Both the position numbers and the translations under genes were made by a program. A stretch of 39,038 bases of DNA from a virus: the IMG/VR virus record IMGVR_UViG_3300009788_000191, positions 1-39,038 of that record, one strand, 5' to 3'. Of the stretch, positions 20,739 to 30,223 are shown one piece after another (the stretch's first letter is position 1; every line of letters begins with the position of its first letter). The notes under the pieces were generated by a model. The model was not told the DNA's origin and searched no databases. It saw nothing but the letters and a program-made list of their open reading frames with translations.

Positions 20739-22859
20739 TTATATCGTACAAAGATTAAAAGCTTCTAAAGAAGGATCAGATATATTCCCCAAAGTTGAGT
20801 ATCTAAGATCCGTAACAACACTAGTAACATTACCACAACTACATTCAAAAGCAATAGATAAATCAGAATCAACAGATGTTCTTTGAGCTGCCACTATCTC
20901 TATTGAATAAGCAGGACCATCGATAACTACTGCAGACTCATTGACAGGGAAAGTAGCCAATGAAACTTCTCCGATATCTCTTTCTGGAGACTGAACAGAA
21001 GCACTAGCAGACTCGGCATTAATATCTATCCTAGTATATGCTGAAATACTATTTCCAACATGTGTGGCAGAGCTAGCTAAAACATTAATATCTGATTCTG
21101 CCTCAACTTCAACAACAGAAGGAGAACAACCAGAAGAAGAATTAGCTGATATTGGAATTGGTTTGTCTAGTTCTATTAAATCTGTATCAACAGAGACTCC
21201 AGAAACTACACTGTCAATCGTAGTAATATAGGAAGAAACGTCAATGTAAGTATCAACAGAAGTTTCTTGGTTAATTAGTTCCGTGTATATTGGTACAAAT
21301 TTCTGTACATCAAGAGCTACACCATTGACTTGATCGCACATTGTATACAAAGAAGCCCTAGATGTTAATATAGGTGACACAGAGCACGTAGTTTGTGCAT
21401 CAATAATGATATAACCTGTTGTAAATATAGCAATGTCACATTTTGAAGCCTGCTCGTAGTTAACGTCAGACAATGAAAGATCAAAAAGCATATCAGATAC
21501 CCCTGAGCTAATTTGTTTCGCAGTTATAGAGAATGGCTGTGGAACGTAAAGATTTGGATCTGCTCCACTGCTTACTCTAGTTTCAGAGGAGACAAGCGAC
21601 TGCAAGTACATCCCTACAATATTAAAACCTGATATTTGATCTGCTCTAACACTATGGAACGAATCCTCTCCTATAACCATCGAAGCAGAAGTCCTGCTGG
21701 CTACCCAAATATCGAACCCTGAGTTTAAAATAGATGAAAAGGCTAAAGAAGTTGAACAAGCAACGGCGTAGTTAGTATTTACAAAAGCAGTCAATGACGT
21801 TTCGGATGAAGATTGACATTTGGTGTATAATATCTCCGTTCCTTCTCCGAAAATACTTAGTACTATATTGCTTCTACTATATGATATATAAATATCGCTG
21901 GCAAGATGTGTAACCATTGTCATTGCGTTACCATCGCACAAGAATGAAGAACCAGAACTAGGTGTAAGATCTAAGTACGAAAATCTTAACAATGAATCAT
22001 ACTCTATAGTAAAAATACTATTACTGTTGCAAGAGCAAGATGAACCTTCCATCAGCACAGATATAAACCCAGTTGAGGTCTTCCCTGCAGTTGTTGCAAG
22101 AGACTCAGCAGCTGCATAATCAGCAGACGACGTACTAGAGTTTATTGTTGTAGGTCTACCAGCATTAATAGATAAATATGTGCTTGATTCTGGAAAATAC
22201 AAGTCTCTAGTGGCTCTGGATGCAATACCAGAGACATATATATTGTCTATTGTGTGTGCGCCACCATTATCAAGAAAATATATACTAACATCAGTCATGT
22301 CTTGGTAGTTAATAGCTGTTAAATTAACACATATAGTATGAAACTCATCTGTCCATGATGGTGCGTTGCTTACAAGTACACCCTCTATTACCCTAGATGT
22401 ATAAGTACCATAATATGTATTAACAGCTTGTATAACTACATTTACTTTTCCACTCTGTTGCAGTGAAGACTGTATACGAACCCTGAACTGCACAGCCTTG
22501 TTAGTTTCATTTGAGTCAGTGCCTTTTTTTGGAAATAGCCTGAACTTCAACTGCGTTGACCCAGGTATTATTGCTGTAACTGGTACTTGTAATAATGGAG
22601 AGCCTTCCGGCCTACTTGGTGTCTGAATCTCATCTAATGGCTGATATTGAGGAATAGCAGTTAAGAATCCAACAGCCCTAGAATGAGTAGAATATGGGCC
22701 GTCCTCATTGAAATGATGTATTATTAGAAGATCGCTTTGTATAAAAGTTGGTGATGAAGAAGAACGGAAGGCCTGAATGAAGTCGTATGATGTCTTCGTA
22801 TGCTCAGGTTCTCCAACAACACTATAGTACGTCCTTGGATAAATCTGTAAATAAGCCAC
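20739..22859 (-). CDS. Large Ser/Thr-rich fibre or receptor-binding protein
   Basis: The start is set at the GTG at 22859, with AGGAA upstream; a frame to 22898 overlaps the previous gene and lacks an SD. The 706-residue product is beta-rich, Ser/Thr/Val-rich and poor in basic residues after the start. The N-terminus (YLQIYPRTYYSVVGEPEHTK) is followed by a jelly-roll-like stretch (VIPGSTQLKFRL-type) and long repeats of SSS- and VSSG-type strands. Size and position between tail tip and small fibre genes make it the main adhesin candidate. Confidence 0.6.
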   Translation of the reverse strand: MAYLQIYPRTYYSVVGEPEHTKTSYDFIQAFRSSSSPTFIQSDLLIIHHFNEDGPYSTHSRAVGFLTAIPQYQPLDEIQTPSRPEGSPLLQVPVTAIIPGSTQLKFRLFPKKGTDSNETNKAVQFRVRIQSSLQQSGKVNVVIQAVNTYYGTYTSRVIEGVLVSNAPSWTDEFHTICVNLTAINYQDMTDVSIYFLDNGGAHTIDNIYVSGIASRATRDLYFPESSTYLSINAGRPTTINSSTSSADYAAAESLATTAGKTSTGFISVLMEGSSCSCNSNSIFTIEYDSLLRFSYLDLTPSSGSSFLCDGNAMTMVTHLASDIYISYSRSNIVLSIFGEGTEILYTKCQSSSETSLTAFVNTNYAVACSTSLAFSSILNSGFDIWVASRTSASMVIGEDSFHSVRADQISGFNIVGMYLQSLVSSETRVSSGADPNLYVPQPFSITAKQISSGVSDMLFDLSLSDVNYEQASKCDIAIFTTGYIIIDAQTTCSVSPILTSRASLYTMCDQVNGVALDVQKFVPIYTELINQETSVDTYIDVSSYITTIDSVVSGVSVDTDLIELDKPIPISANSSSGCSPSVVEVEAESDINVLASSATHVGNSISAYTRIDINAESASASVQSPERDIGEVSLATFPVNESAVVIDGPAYSIEIVAAQRTSVDSDLSIAFECSCGNVTSVVTDLRYSTLGNISDPSLEAFNLCTI

Positions 22860-22878
22860 TCTTACACTTTCCTTTCTG

Positions 22879-23271
22879 CTACGCTGACGACGTAGCAAGT
22901 CCCTGAACTGTTATAAACGCAGGAACAGCAGCTATTGTCCACTTTATTTGCCAGTAGATATCCTTCCACAAAGACGCGCCACCATAAAGTAGTATTTCTG
23001 GTGGACTCCAAGATCCACCTATTGTTGTAAAGGGAAGAGACCCGCCAGAGAACTCATCGTCAATCATAAGCCTAAACGTTACAGCTTCACCGAATGCAGT
23101 GTATACTCGTATAGCGCTTCTCACCGAAACGCCTGTCTCAAGAAACGATTTTGCCACCAACCCGGGTACGTTATGATATACCTCTCCTGGAAGTCCTGTT
23201 GTGTTAAGAGTATAAGTGGAGCCTCCAATTGGCTCACACGGAAAAGAACTTGGAAGTATAGGCGTTGTCAT
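22879..23271 (-). CDS. Fibre domain protein, paralogue of the C-terminal domain of its neighbour
   Basis: The 130-residue product matches the C-terminal part of the 233-residue neighbour (23292-23993) in order: FPCEPIGGSTYTLN against FPCSYIGGSDYSIS, GGSLPFTTIGGSWSPPEILL against ADSLPFAALGGIWSPEVTLS, LWKDIYWQIKW against SWQELKWEIDW. It is a free-standing copy of one fibre domain, probably carbohydrate binding or trimerising. Confidence 0.6.
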   Translation of the reverse strand: MTTPILPSSFPCEPIGGSTYTLNTTGLPGEVYHNVPGLVAKSFLETGVSVRSAIRVYTAFGEAVTFRLMIDDEFSGGSLPFTTIGGSWSPPEILLYGGASLWKDIYWQIKWTIAAVPAFITVQGLATSSA

Positions 23272-23291
23272 ACAATAACTCCTTTTTATCG

Positions 23292-23993
23292 CTAAATCAT
23301 TTCACTTACGTTATGACCTGTTACCTTAATAGTACCAAATGTTTTAGTACCCCAATCTATTTCCCATTTCAATTCTTGCCACGACGTACCAACTACTGAC
23401 AAAGTTACTTCTGGAGACCAAATACCACCCAGAGCAGCGAAAGGTAGCGAGTCTGCAGATGTCTCAGCCCCAACTTTTAGCCTAACATTTATTAAGTCAG
23501 TGAAGTTGGTATTGACATATATTCTACCTCTGCAAGACATTCCGTCATAAACAAAAACAAGAGTTGACATTCCAGGTACTGGGATAAAACCACCACTTGG
23601 TCCAGATATAGAGATAGAGTAATCGCTTCCTCCTATGTAACTACAAGGAAAACTAACTCCAGCACCAGATCCAGATCCACAAGTTTGTAGAGTGCATGAA
23701 GCTGGGTCTATATCCTCACCCTCAACTATAGAGCCTTTTCTAACCGTATCTTGGATGATTATCTCATTGTCCTCAACATTAAACATGGGAAGCCAAGACG
23801 AGTTCAAGTCATTTCTTACCTTCACAATGTTGTTGCTGTTATCTGCCCAAAATTGAAATGGCACAGGTACAGCTGGCCCGCTAGAACTAGAGAAGACCGT
23901 TCTTAATGCCTCGAAGTTAGAGTTTATATTGTCCATATCATCTAGGACTACGTGAGAAGGATCGTATGGATCGGGATAGTAAGTATTAGACAT
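23292..23993 (-). CDS. Fibre protein with N-terminal adaptor and C-terminal beta domain
   Basis: The 233-residue product has an N-terminal adaptor-like region (YYPDPYDPSHVVLDDMDNIN, then a helix SNFEALRTVF), a central part with FQFWADNSNN, and a C-terminal domain from about residue 113 that is duplicated in the next gene. It lies directly after the tail tip protein, as expected for a fibre attached to the tail tip. Confidence 0.6.
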   Translation of the reverse strand: MSNTYYPDPYDPSHVVLDDMDNINSNFEALRTVFSSSSGPAVPVPFQFWADNSNNIVKVRNDLNSSWLPMFNVEDNEIIIQDTVRKGSIVEGEDIDPASCTLQTCGSGSGAGVSFPCSYIGGSDYSISISGPSGGFIPVPGMSTLVFVYDGMSCRGRIYVNTNFTDLINVRLKVGAETSADSLPFAALGGIWSPEVTLSVVGTSWQELKWEIDWGTKTFGTIKVTGHNVSEMI

Positions 23994-23999
23994 AGTGTA

Positions 24000-26582
24000 T
24001 TACCTTCTGTAACCATAAAGTTGAATAGGCCCAACCATTGTGTAATGGCCTAACGAATCATCGTCTATATAGATTTTTACCTTAACAAATCTTGCAGTAG
24101 TGGCTATGTATCTTGTTTCTGCTCCCTCAAATTCTTCATAAGGGCCACCTGGAGTAGTAGACGCTAACAACGACACCCTAACTCCTGCTGGCCGTACGGC
24201 ATTAAGAGTTGCGTTGTTCCAAGTCCTTATATCTCCTGTCGTAAAACAAAAATTCCACGACCTGTTTCCCACAGGACTCCTTGAACGACAAACTCCATTC
24301 CAAGTACGATCAGTAGCGTAATAACGACCTACTGTAAAAGAAGCATAAAAATAGGTCTGGTTAGTTCCAGCATAGCCAGAAGAATACTCTGGAGAAATAT
24401 AAGTTCCTGCAAAAGGATACGCTGTGTTCTTTATGAGTCTGAGAGTAGGAGTTCCTGGAGCTACATCCGAAACAGTACCATAATGAGTTCCAACAGTATA
24501 AAATACGGTAGTATTCAAAGTTTGAACCCATGGAGACAGGAACGTTTCTATGACTACTTCTCTACTTATAGGCGCCTCACAGTATACTCCATCTATAGTT
24601 GAGTTATCTCTTTTTGTAGCTGCCCAGAAATTATAAGTTCCAGGCCGTAGACTGTTAACTGCTACCTTAGATTGAGAGGCTGTGGCTAATGGAAGTGACA
24701 TGGCATTGCCGTAATCTTCTTGACCTGGCTGAGCAGACCCTACCCTATAATCCCAAAGCTGAGCTTCAGCAGACTCACCACCCACAGAGTCTATCTCCAT
24801 AGAAAAAGTATTGCCATTAATATATATCTCGGTAGGACAATCAGGTCTAACGTCTCGTGTGCTTCCTATCTGATATTGCACATATGCAGCGTCATCATCG
24901 TCTTGTCTTACGCCTATTGTATTAACAGACACCATCTTGAAGTAATAAAAAGTATTTTCTTGAGCTGGATCTATAGTAAAGTCATCACTAGAATTAAACA
25001 ATATATACCAGTCATCGTCTTCTGCCGTCTTAGAATAAACCTCTACGTAATCAAACCATGGATAATCAATTGGCTCGTCAAATCTAATGTTTAATCGTAT
25101 ATATTGTCTGTCTTGATTTATATAGCTAACCTCCTCAAACGTTATATTCCAAACAGTAGGGGGTGGATCAGTTATGTTTGGGATATCAACAACATACGAT
25201 GTAGTTAAATCTTTATTATATATAGAATCATACAGGTCATAATCTTCAAGTATAAGAGAAAGATTCATCAGTCCATCAGATGTGATACTGCTTTCTTTAA
25301 CTCTTACAAGCTGGCCTTCTAAGCCAAGTTCAGAAGATCTTAAAACTCCTACATCGTTTATGTCGAGCTCTATTAGATCGGCTCTAGCCGTAAGAGAGAT
25401 AACCTTATTAAGCCTGTTTCTCTCAAGGGTGTATCTTCCTAGGTCAAGAGCTAACCCTCTGTCAGAGAACGCATTGAATACTATCTGTTGGATGTTACCT
25501 TTCGTATCTCCTACTGGAATATCGTCTAAAGTCCAATTATTTTTCTTGTTGTAGTATTTTACTAACATTCCATCTGGTATGCCGAAAGAACTAGGCTGTG
25601 ACACAGATATAATATCATGTCCAGAAGGAGTCCTGGCTATCACATCGTCTGCTATAGAGAATATAGTCGCTTCGTACCTTAGGTCAGTATATGTTAAATA
25701 TATCTTTCCAGCAAACCACGAAAGAGAACCACGAAAATGGCTTAGTATGGTGTCTATAATGGATTGTGATCGCATCTGAGACCCAACATAATAATCTATA
25801 AAGTATATTGGTTTACCAGAACAAGGTTCATCTATGTCGCAATAATCAGCTGTTGATTCCCAAGTGGAACCAATGCCTGTATCGAACAGAGAAGTGTCCC
25901 ATCCAAGACCGTATCTAGTATTAGTCATATAATCATATAGAATAAGTGCAGGATTCTGGCTCCAGGAAGTTGTTGAAACCCTGTAATCAAATATCTTTAT
26001 ACCCTTCATTACTACTGTTCTTGATGGAATTCCAGTGAATATTTTTGTGTCGAACTTTATCTTGAACAATAAATAAGAAGTATTTACCATAGGGTCGGTG
26101 AACTTTCCACCAAGCGCTGAGGATATGTTACTATCTACAGCCTGAGTATTTGTGCCTGAATGAAACCAATATTGTATTATGCCAGACTTATATTTAGAGG
26201 CAAGCCTTTCATTGATAAATACCTGATCTATTCCATTCTTATCCTGAGATATTCCTTCACATTCACCCTCTCCTAGGCAGTGAATAATGTATATATATTT
26301 TGTTCCTGTCTTTGATACTTCTATGAACACGTCGTTACTTCCTACTTTGTGCTCACCGTATATAAGAGGAACGGTTCTTTGAGTAGTGCTTGTATTTAGC
26401 TTTATATTGGCCAAAGCGTCAATGTGATTTCCTGCATCACTTCCAATTATTCTAGAGGCAACATATGATCCTAGCATACCAGCACCAGCTACTATAGCTG
26501 CGCTAGATAATCCGCCAAGCCCAATAGCTCCAGCAATACTTGATGCAGCAATTTGTGCTCCTATCGGGATTGCAGCTGGCAT
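24000..26582 (-). CDS. Tail tip/central fibre protein (lambda J-like)
   Basis: The 860-residue product starts with a Gly/Ala-rich hydrophobic segment (about residues 1-47). It continues with TTQRTVPLIYGEHKVGSNDV, the hub-type domain of lambda gpJ and gene transfer agent baseplate proteins. A fibronectin-like region lies around 480-580 (ITDPPPTVWNITFEEVSY ...). The C-terminus is a discoidin-like beta domain ending MVGPIQLYGYRR. It forms the distal tail hub that contacts the host surface and opens the DNA channel. It follows the L- and K-type genes in the usual order. Confidence 0.8.
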   Translation of the reverse strand: MPAAIPIGAQIAASSIAGAIGLGGLSSAAIVAGAGMLGSYVASRIIGSDAGNHIDALANIKLNTSTTQRTVPLIYGEHKVGSNDVFIEVSKTGTKYIYIIHCLGEGECEGISQDKNGIDQVFINERLASKYKSGIIQYWFHSGTNTQAVDSNISSALGGKFTDPMVNTSYLLFKIKFDTKIFTGIPSRTVVMKGIKIFDYRVSTTSWSQNPALILYDYMTNTRYGLGWDTSLFDTGIGSTWESTADYCDIDEPCSGKPIYFIDYYVGSQMRSQSIIDTILSHFRGSLSWFAGKIYLTYTDLRYEATIFSIADDVIARTPSGHDIISVSQPSSFGIPDGMLVKYYNKKNNWTLDDIPVGDTKGNIQQIVFNAFSDRGLALDLGRYTLERNRLNKVISLTARADLIELDINDVGVLRSSELGLEGQLVRVKESSITSDGLMNLSLILEDYDLYDSIYNKDLTTSYVVDIPNITDPPPTVWNITFEEVSYINQDRQYIRLNIRFDEPIDYPWFDYVEVYSKTAEDDDWYILFNSSDDFTIDPAQENTFYYFKMVSVNTIGVRQDDDDAAYVQYQIGSTRDVRPDCPTEIYINGNTFSMEIDSVGGESAEAQLWDYRVGSAQPGQEDYGNAMSLPLATASQSKVAVNSLRPGTYNFWAATKRDNSTIDGVYCEAPISREVVIETFLSPWVQTLNTTVFYTVGTHYGTVSDVAPGTPTLRLIKNTAYPFAGTYISPEYSSGYAGTNQTYFYASFTVGRYYATDRTWNGVCRSRSPVGNRSWNFCFTTGDIRTWNNATLNAVRPAGVRVSLLASTTPGGPYEEFEGAETRYIATTARFVKVKIYIDDDSLGHYTMVGPIQLYGYRR

Positions 26583-27001
26583 TTATAAACCTCTCCTATC
26601 TCAAAGTTTCTTTTTCTTTCTACCACACAGCCATTTGTATTGCTAACAGTAATAATATACCCATTTCCACAGTCTATACCAATTGCTATGCTACTATCGT
26701 CACACCCAATTACTACAATATATCCAGGCAAGCTTTTGTTGTTAGGTTCTTTAGTAAGAAAAGTAGATAGAAACTGTTGGAACTTATCCATTGTCCCCTC
26801 TGGATCATCGACATACCTATCACAGTAGTTATTTCTAGTAAGTCCTTCGTATTCTTCTGGGAACTTTATGTCATAATAGGAGAAATAATCCTCCAACATC
26901 TTAAAACAATCAGTATGCTTAGGATCGCTAGAGCCAAGCTCGTACTTCTTGCCTATTTGCGAATAAACAAACCTAGATAGTAATCTACTAGCGCCTACCA
27001 T
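26561..27001 (-). CDS. NlpC/P60-like tail protein with altered active site
   Basis: The 146-residue product sits where lambda K and the gene transfer agent peptidase lie. The cysteine helix is seen as KHTDCFKMLEDYF (C32), followed by the family YDIKFPEEYEG turn. The strand that normally begins with catalytic His (HVxIYxGNG) reads SSIAIGIDCGNG, with serine where histidine is expected. The protein may be an inactive plug or use another residue. It overlaps the J-like gene by 22 bases. Confidence 0.65.
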   Translation of the reverse strand: MVGASRLLSRFVYSQIGKKYELGSSDPKHTDCFKMLEDYFSYYDIKFPEEYEGLTRNNYCDRYVDDPEGTMDKFQQFLSTFLTKEPNNKSLPGYIVVIGCDDSSIAIGIDCGNGYIITVSNTNGCVVERKRNFEIGEVYKCQLQSR

Positions 27002-27635
27002 ATGGCCACCTCATTGGGTTCTTATATGTTTTGATTTCTTCCTTATCTTCTAAGCTCTGTGTCCATCTAAATCCACCAAAATTGTCTTCGTTGCTAAAAC
27101 CTTCGCAAGTAAAGTACGTTCTGTCACACATATTTTCATCTCCTGCATATTTGCATTCAGAACCCTTGAAAACTGTCCATCTGCAACTACCAGAGAAAAC
27201 ATGCGTTGTTATTTTTGTCCATTGCACAAAGATAGAGGATATTTTGCACGATAACTTTGTTGGACTATACGACCACTCACTAATACTTCCTATAAAAATA
27301 TCTGTAGCACCTAATATTTCATAATAACTGTCTAGAACAGCTATCGTTATGGTAGTTTCTACACTTCCAGGGGGTTGAGTAGAAATAAATGAATATATTG
27401 CTCTATCCGTATCGTCAAGTTTCATCGAAACGTTGTCTACTACAGATGAAGCACCATATTTTATAGTATCAAATGCCATACCTCTAGGGTGGTACAACTC
27501 ACCATTATATGCTATTCCACAATCCCACGTTGTATAATATATTTGATTTACGCCATCGTCTATCTTAACAAGAACGCAAGGTCTGTATTCCTCTGATGCA
27601 AGTCCATCTATAAGGCTTTTGCTTATGTTTCTCAT
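26988..27635 (-). CDS. DUF2163/lambda L-type tail tip protein
   Basis: The 215-residue product has the DUF2163 layout (LVKIDDGVNQIYYTTWDCGI, GELYHPRGMAFDTIKYG) and a C-terminal cysteine domain: SGSCRWTVFKGSECKYAGDE, then NMCDRTYFTCEG and FGGFRW. Lambda gpL binds a 4Fe-4S cluster with similar cysteines. It is part of the tail tip and shares one base with the DUF2460 gene. Confidence 0.78.
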   Translation of the reverse strand: MRNISKSLIDGLASEEYRPCVLVKIDDGVNQIYYTTWDCGIAYNGELYHPRGMAFDTIKYGASSVVDNVSMKLDDTDRAIYSFISTQPPGSVETTITIAVLDSYYEILGATDIFIGSISEWSYSPTKLSCKISSIFVQWTKITTHVFSGSCRWTVFKGSECKYAGDENMCDRTYFTCEGFSNEDNFGGFRWTQSLEDKEEIKTYKNPMRWPYGRR

Positions 27636-28249
27636 TAGGTTAACTCCGATTGCAACCCTATTAATTTAACAGTCATATCCGATGCTATACCTTTTTCTTC
27701 ACTAAATCCAACTGACTTATCATCGAACCTGGCCTTTATTCTGAGTCTTCCAGTAAATGAGAAGAAATATACCTGGCCTTTGGAGCCAGAGTTACTTAGA
27801 AATGCCTGATCTCCACCATCAGGGCCAGTACCAAAAGACAATACGTACTCATACGGAGATGTAAGAGACACGTTTCCTCTTCTTAGTTTAAAAGACTCAC
27901 TGTCTTGTAGCCCCTTGCAAGGAAGATTTATTACAGTTTCACTACCAGTACTTGTACCAAAAGCTTCATCATAGTAAGTACGTTGTTTAGGAAAAAAGAA
28001 AGAAAACGAAGTAAAAGGACCGTTCATAGACCTATAGAACTCCCAAAAAGAGAGAGCTTGACCCTCAGTTAGCCTTTTATAATATATTGTTACATTCCTT
28101 CTAGGAGAACTCCATATCTGTCGCCTAACCTCTTTGCCAGAAGCAAAGTCAGTTTTTAGAATAGGCTGAGCAGCTGTATAATCAAAAGGGATTACACCTG
28201 GGATTCCTGTTATTATATCTGGATATATAGGTAAACTAGGATAACTCAT
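27635..28249 (-). CDS. DUF2460 distal tail protein
   Basis: The 204-residue product matches the DUF2460 (TIGR02217) family of gene transfer agents and siphophages: SYPSLPIYPDII, WSSPRRNVTIYYKRLTEGQA, LSFWEFYRSMNGPFTSFSFF. It joins the tail tube to the tip complex. The order tape measure, DUF2460, DUF2163, NlpC-like, J-like is preserved. Confidence 0.82.
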   Translation of the reverse strand: MSYPSLPIYPDIITGIPGVIPFDYTAAQPILKTDFASGKEVRRQIWSSPRRNVTIYYKRLTEGQALSFWEFYRSMNGPFTSFSFFFPKQRTYYDEAFGTSTGSETVINLPCKGLQDSESFKLRRGNVSLTSPYEYVLSFGTGPDGGDQAFLSNSGSKGQVYFFSFTGRLRIKARFDDKSVGFSEEKGIASDMTVKLIGLQSELT

Positions 28250-29859
28250 ACAGCACCTCTAAACGCAGCTATAAGTCCTCTGTCTCCGCCCTGCAAGGCG
28301 TCTGCTATAGGAGCTACAATTGCACTTGGATTATCTCTCATTAATTCAGATAGCGATCTGCTGTCTAAAGCGTTGATGCTTACATTAACTATGTTTGTAC
28401 CACTAGGCTGATCAGGACTTGAAGTCTTTTTCATTGGAACCACAGCCTCTCTCCCTTCCTCTCCAAATGTGTATCTGGTTCCAGAAGAAAGTCCTATGCC
28501 TGCTACTGGCTCTGTTATCATTCCACCGTCAGCAAAAGCTTTTGTTTGTCCTTTGAATCCACTACCTAAGAATGAAAATAAAGTACTGAAAAATCCACCA
28601 CCAAAATCTCCACCTTGTTCTTTAACGTCAAGAAAAGATCTTAATGCTTCCATCAAAGGCTTTACTACCAATGCTTGATGAACTATTCTCATCATATCTT
28701 TTAGAATAGAGTCTGCAAAGTCCTTAAAAGAAACTTTACCACCAGTGGCCCATTCTTGCATAGCACTAAGAGTAGAGTCTAGAGTGTTATCGAAAAAGTC
28801 TATTATGTCTTTGTTACGCTCTTCGAATAGACGCTTCTCTTCATTAAAAGCTGCCTGTTGAATCTTTATTCTTTTTTGCAAACCATCGTAATCTACTTCG
28901 TATAGCTTCTTTTGCACCTCTTCCTCTATTGAAACGATTTCTTTCCCTACATTATTATATAGTTCTGAAAGTCTGTCTAATTCTTGTACAGTTCCAGCCA
29001 ATAAAGATCCAGCATCAAATCCATGTGTTACAGCGTCTAACAATCCTGTAGCAGTGTTAGCCATTAGTTTTAACGATTGAGTAATCAGCGATTCTTCACC
29101 CAAGAAAAGTCTATTGAACTCAAACCATGCTGATTCCATTCGCCCAACAGCCGCTGCCAACGATCCGTCTAACTCTTCTAAGCCAGGGACAACTTCTTCA
29201 TGCAACGTCTTAGCAAACATAGGGAGAACCTCTGATGAGAGCAATCCTGTGGTCATCATCATCTTGTTCATTTCCCTAATGTTAACTCCAAGCGCTCTAG
29301 CCATTATCTGTGCTGCACCTGGTAAATGGTCACCCAACTGTCTTTTTAATTCTTCTGACTGGACAACACCCTTACTCATCATCTGGCTAAGTGCCAAAAA
29401 TGACAACTTAGTTGCTTCTGTATCCATTCTCAAAACAGCTGCTGCTTCTGCCACAGCCGTAAATACAGACCTTACTTCATCTACAGTCATCTTACTACTT
29501 TTAGATGCTGCAACAAATGTTCCGTATTCCTTAGCCAATACCTTTAGAGAAACACCTAGTCTATCCGATTCTTCTCTAAGATATGAAAAGGCATCGTCAG
29601 CTGCTGCGATACTGCCTGTAGCGAATAGAAGTTTTTTGTCTATAGACTCAACCTCTCTTGCCACTTTAGTCAACTTGGCTGCTGTTCCTATCGCTGCAAT
29701 GCCAGTTATCATCAGCTTAGCTTTTAAGCCGAGAAGAGAATTTGACGCAGACTTGATGCTCTTCTCTGCTTGCTTAGTAGAGGATTTTACGCCTTCCATT
29801 CCTGAAACAAACTGTGACGCATCTATAGTGAATAATGCTTTTAAAACACCTACTATCAT
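28246..29859 (-). CDS. Tape measure protein
   Basis: The 537-residue product has a tape-measure domain in the first 230 residues (LKAKLMITGIAAIGTAAKLT, KMTVDEVRSVFTAVAEAAAV, MSKGVVQSEELKRQLGDHLP). A helical middle and a small C-terminal domain follow (GMITEPVAGIGLSSGTRYTF, GREAVVPMKK, typical of tape measure ends). At about 1.5 angstrom per residue the tail would be roughly 80 nm, short for a siphovirus. It determines tail length and enters the cell with DNA. Confidence 0.85.
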   Translation of the reverse strand: MIVGVLKALFTIDASQFVSGMEGVKSSTKQAEKSIKSASNSLLGLKAKLMITGIAAIGTAAKLTKVAREVESIDKKLLFATGSIAAADDAFSYLREESDRLGVSLKVLAKEYGTFVAASKSSKMTVDEVRSVFTAVAEAAAVLRMDTEATKLSFLALSQMMSKGVVQSEELKRQLGDHLPGAAQIMARALGVNIREMNKMMMTTGLLSSEVLPMFAKTLHEEVVPGLEELDGSLAAAVGRMESAWFEFNRLFLGEESLITQSLKLMANTATGLLDAVTHGFDAGSLLAGTVQELDRLSELYNNVGKEIVSIEEEVQKKLYEVDYDGLQKRIKIQQAAFNEEKRLFEERNKDIIDFFDNTLDSTLSAMQEWATGGKVSFKDFADSILKDMMRIVHQALVVKPLMEALRSFLDVKEQGGDFGGGFFSTLFSFLGSGFKGQTKAFADGGMITEPVAGIGLSSGTRYTFGEEGREAVVPMKKTSSPDQPSGTNIVNVSINALDSRSLSELMRDNPSAIVAPIADALQGGDRGLIAAFRGAV

Positions 29860-29861
29860 AG

Positions 29862-30206
29862 CTACCCATTCTTTTTATTTCTTAAACAAGTATTGTGGGT
29901 TATCATGTTCTTGTCCATTAATAACCTCTGCTGTTCCCATGTCTGTTTTTTAGTATCTTTTTTTCCACCCACCATGAAGTCTTTAGGATGAAAAGGTTTT
30001 GTCTTAAGAAGCTTAGGCGCAGAAGACAAAAGGCCAGCATTAGCTATTGTGGCACAAGTTAACGCATCTCTGTAGCTTTCCACAGAGTTTCCAAAAGGTT
30101 CTATCGAATAATATGCAATCCATTCAGTTAGCTCCCTGGAATCTATCCTTTCGGATAATTCCTTAACAGTGCACCCAAGAGACAACGCAAGCCTAAACAT
30201 AAACAA
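29862..30206 (-). CDS. Tail assembly chaperone, frameshifted T domain
   Basis: This ORF lacks a proper start of its own (only TTG) and no SD is seen. The frame opens upstream into the A-run of the previous gene, giving IEKSPTRLFMFRLALSLGCT after a -1 shift. The pattern PTRLFxFRLALxLG ... ELxERIxxxELxEW matches the T domain (DUF4035-like) of phage chaperone fusions. It is translated as a C-terminal extension of the protein encoded at 30224-30589. Confidence 0.85.
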   Translation of the reverse strand: MFMFRLALSLGCTVKELSERIDSRELTEWIAYYSIEPFGNSVESYRDALTCATIANAGLLSSAPKLLKTKPFHPKDFMVGGKKDTKKQTWEQQRLLMDKNMITHNTCLRNKKNG

Positions 30207-30223
30207 GCGAGTTGGTGATTTTT

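Noticed and set aside
29114-29953. Long plus-strand ORF (279 residues) opposite the tape measure gene
   Set aside because: Antisense shadow of the tape measure ORF, with Ser/Thr/Ala-rich low-information sequence and no SD; the minus-strand gene has clear family motifs.
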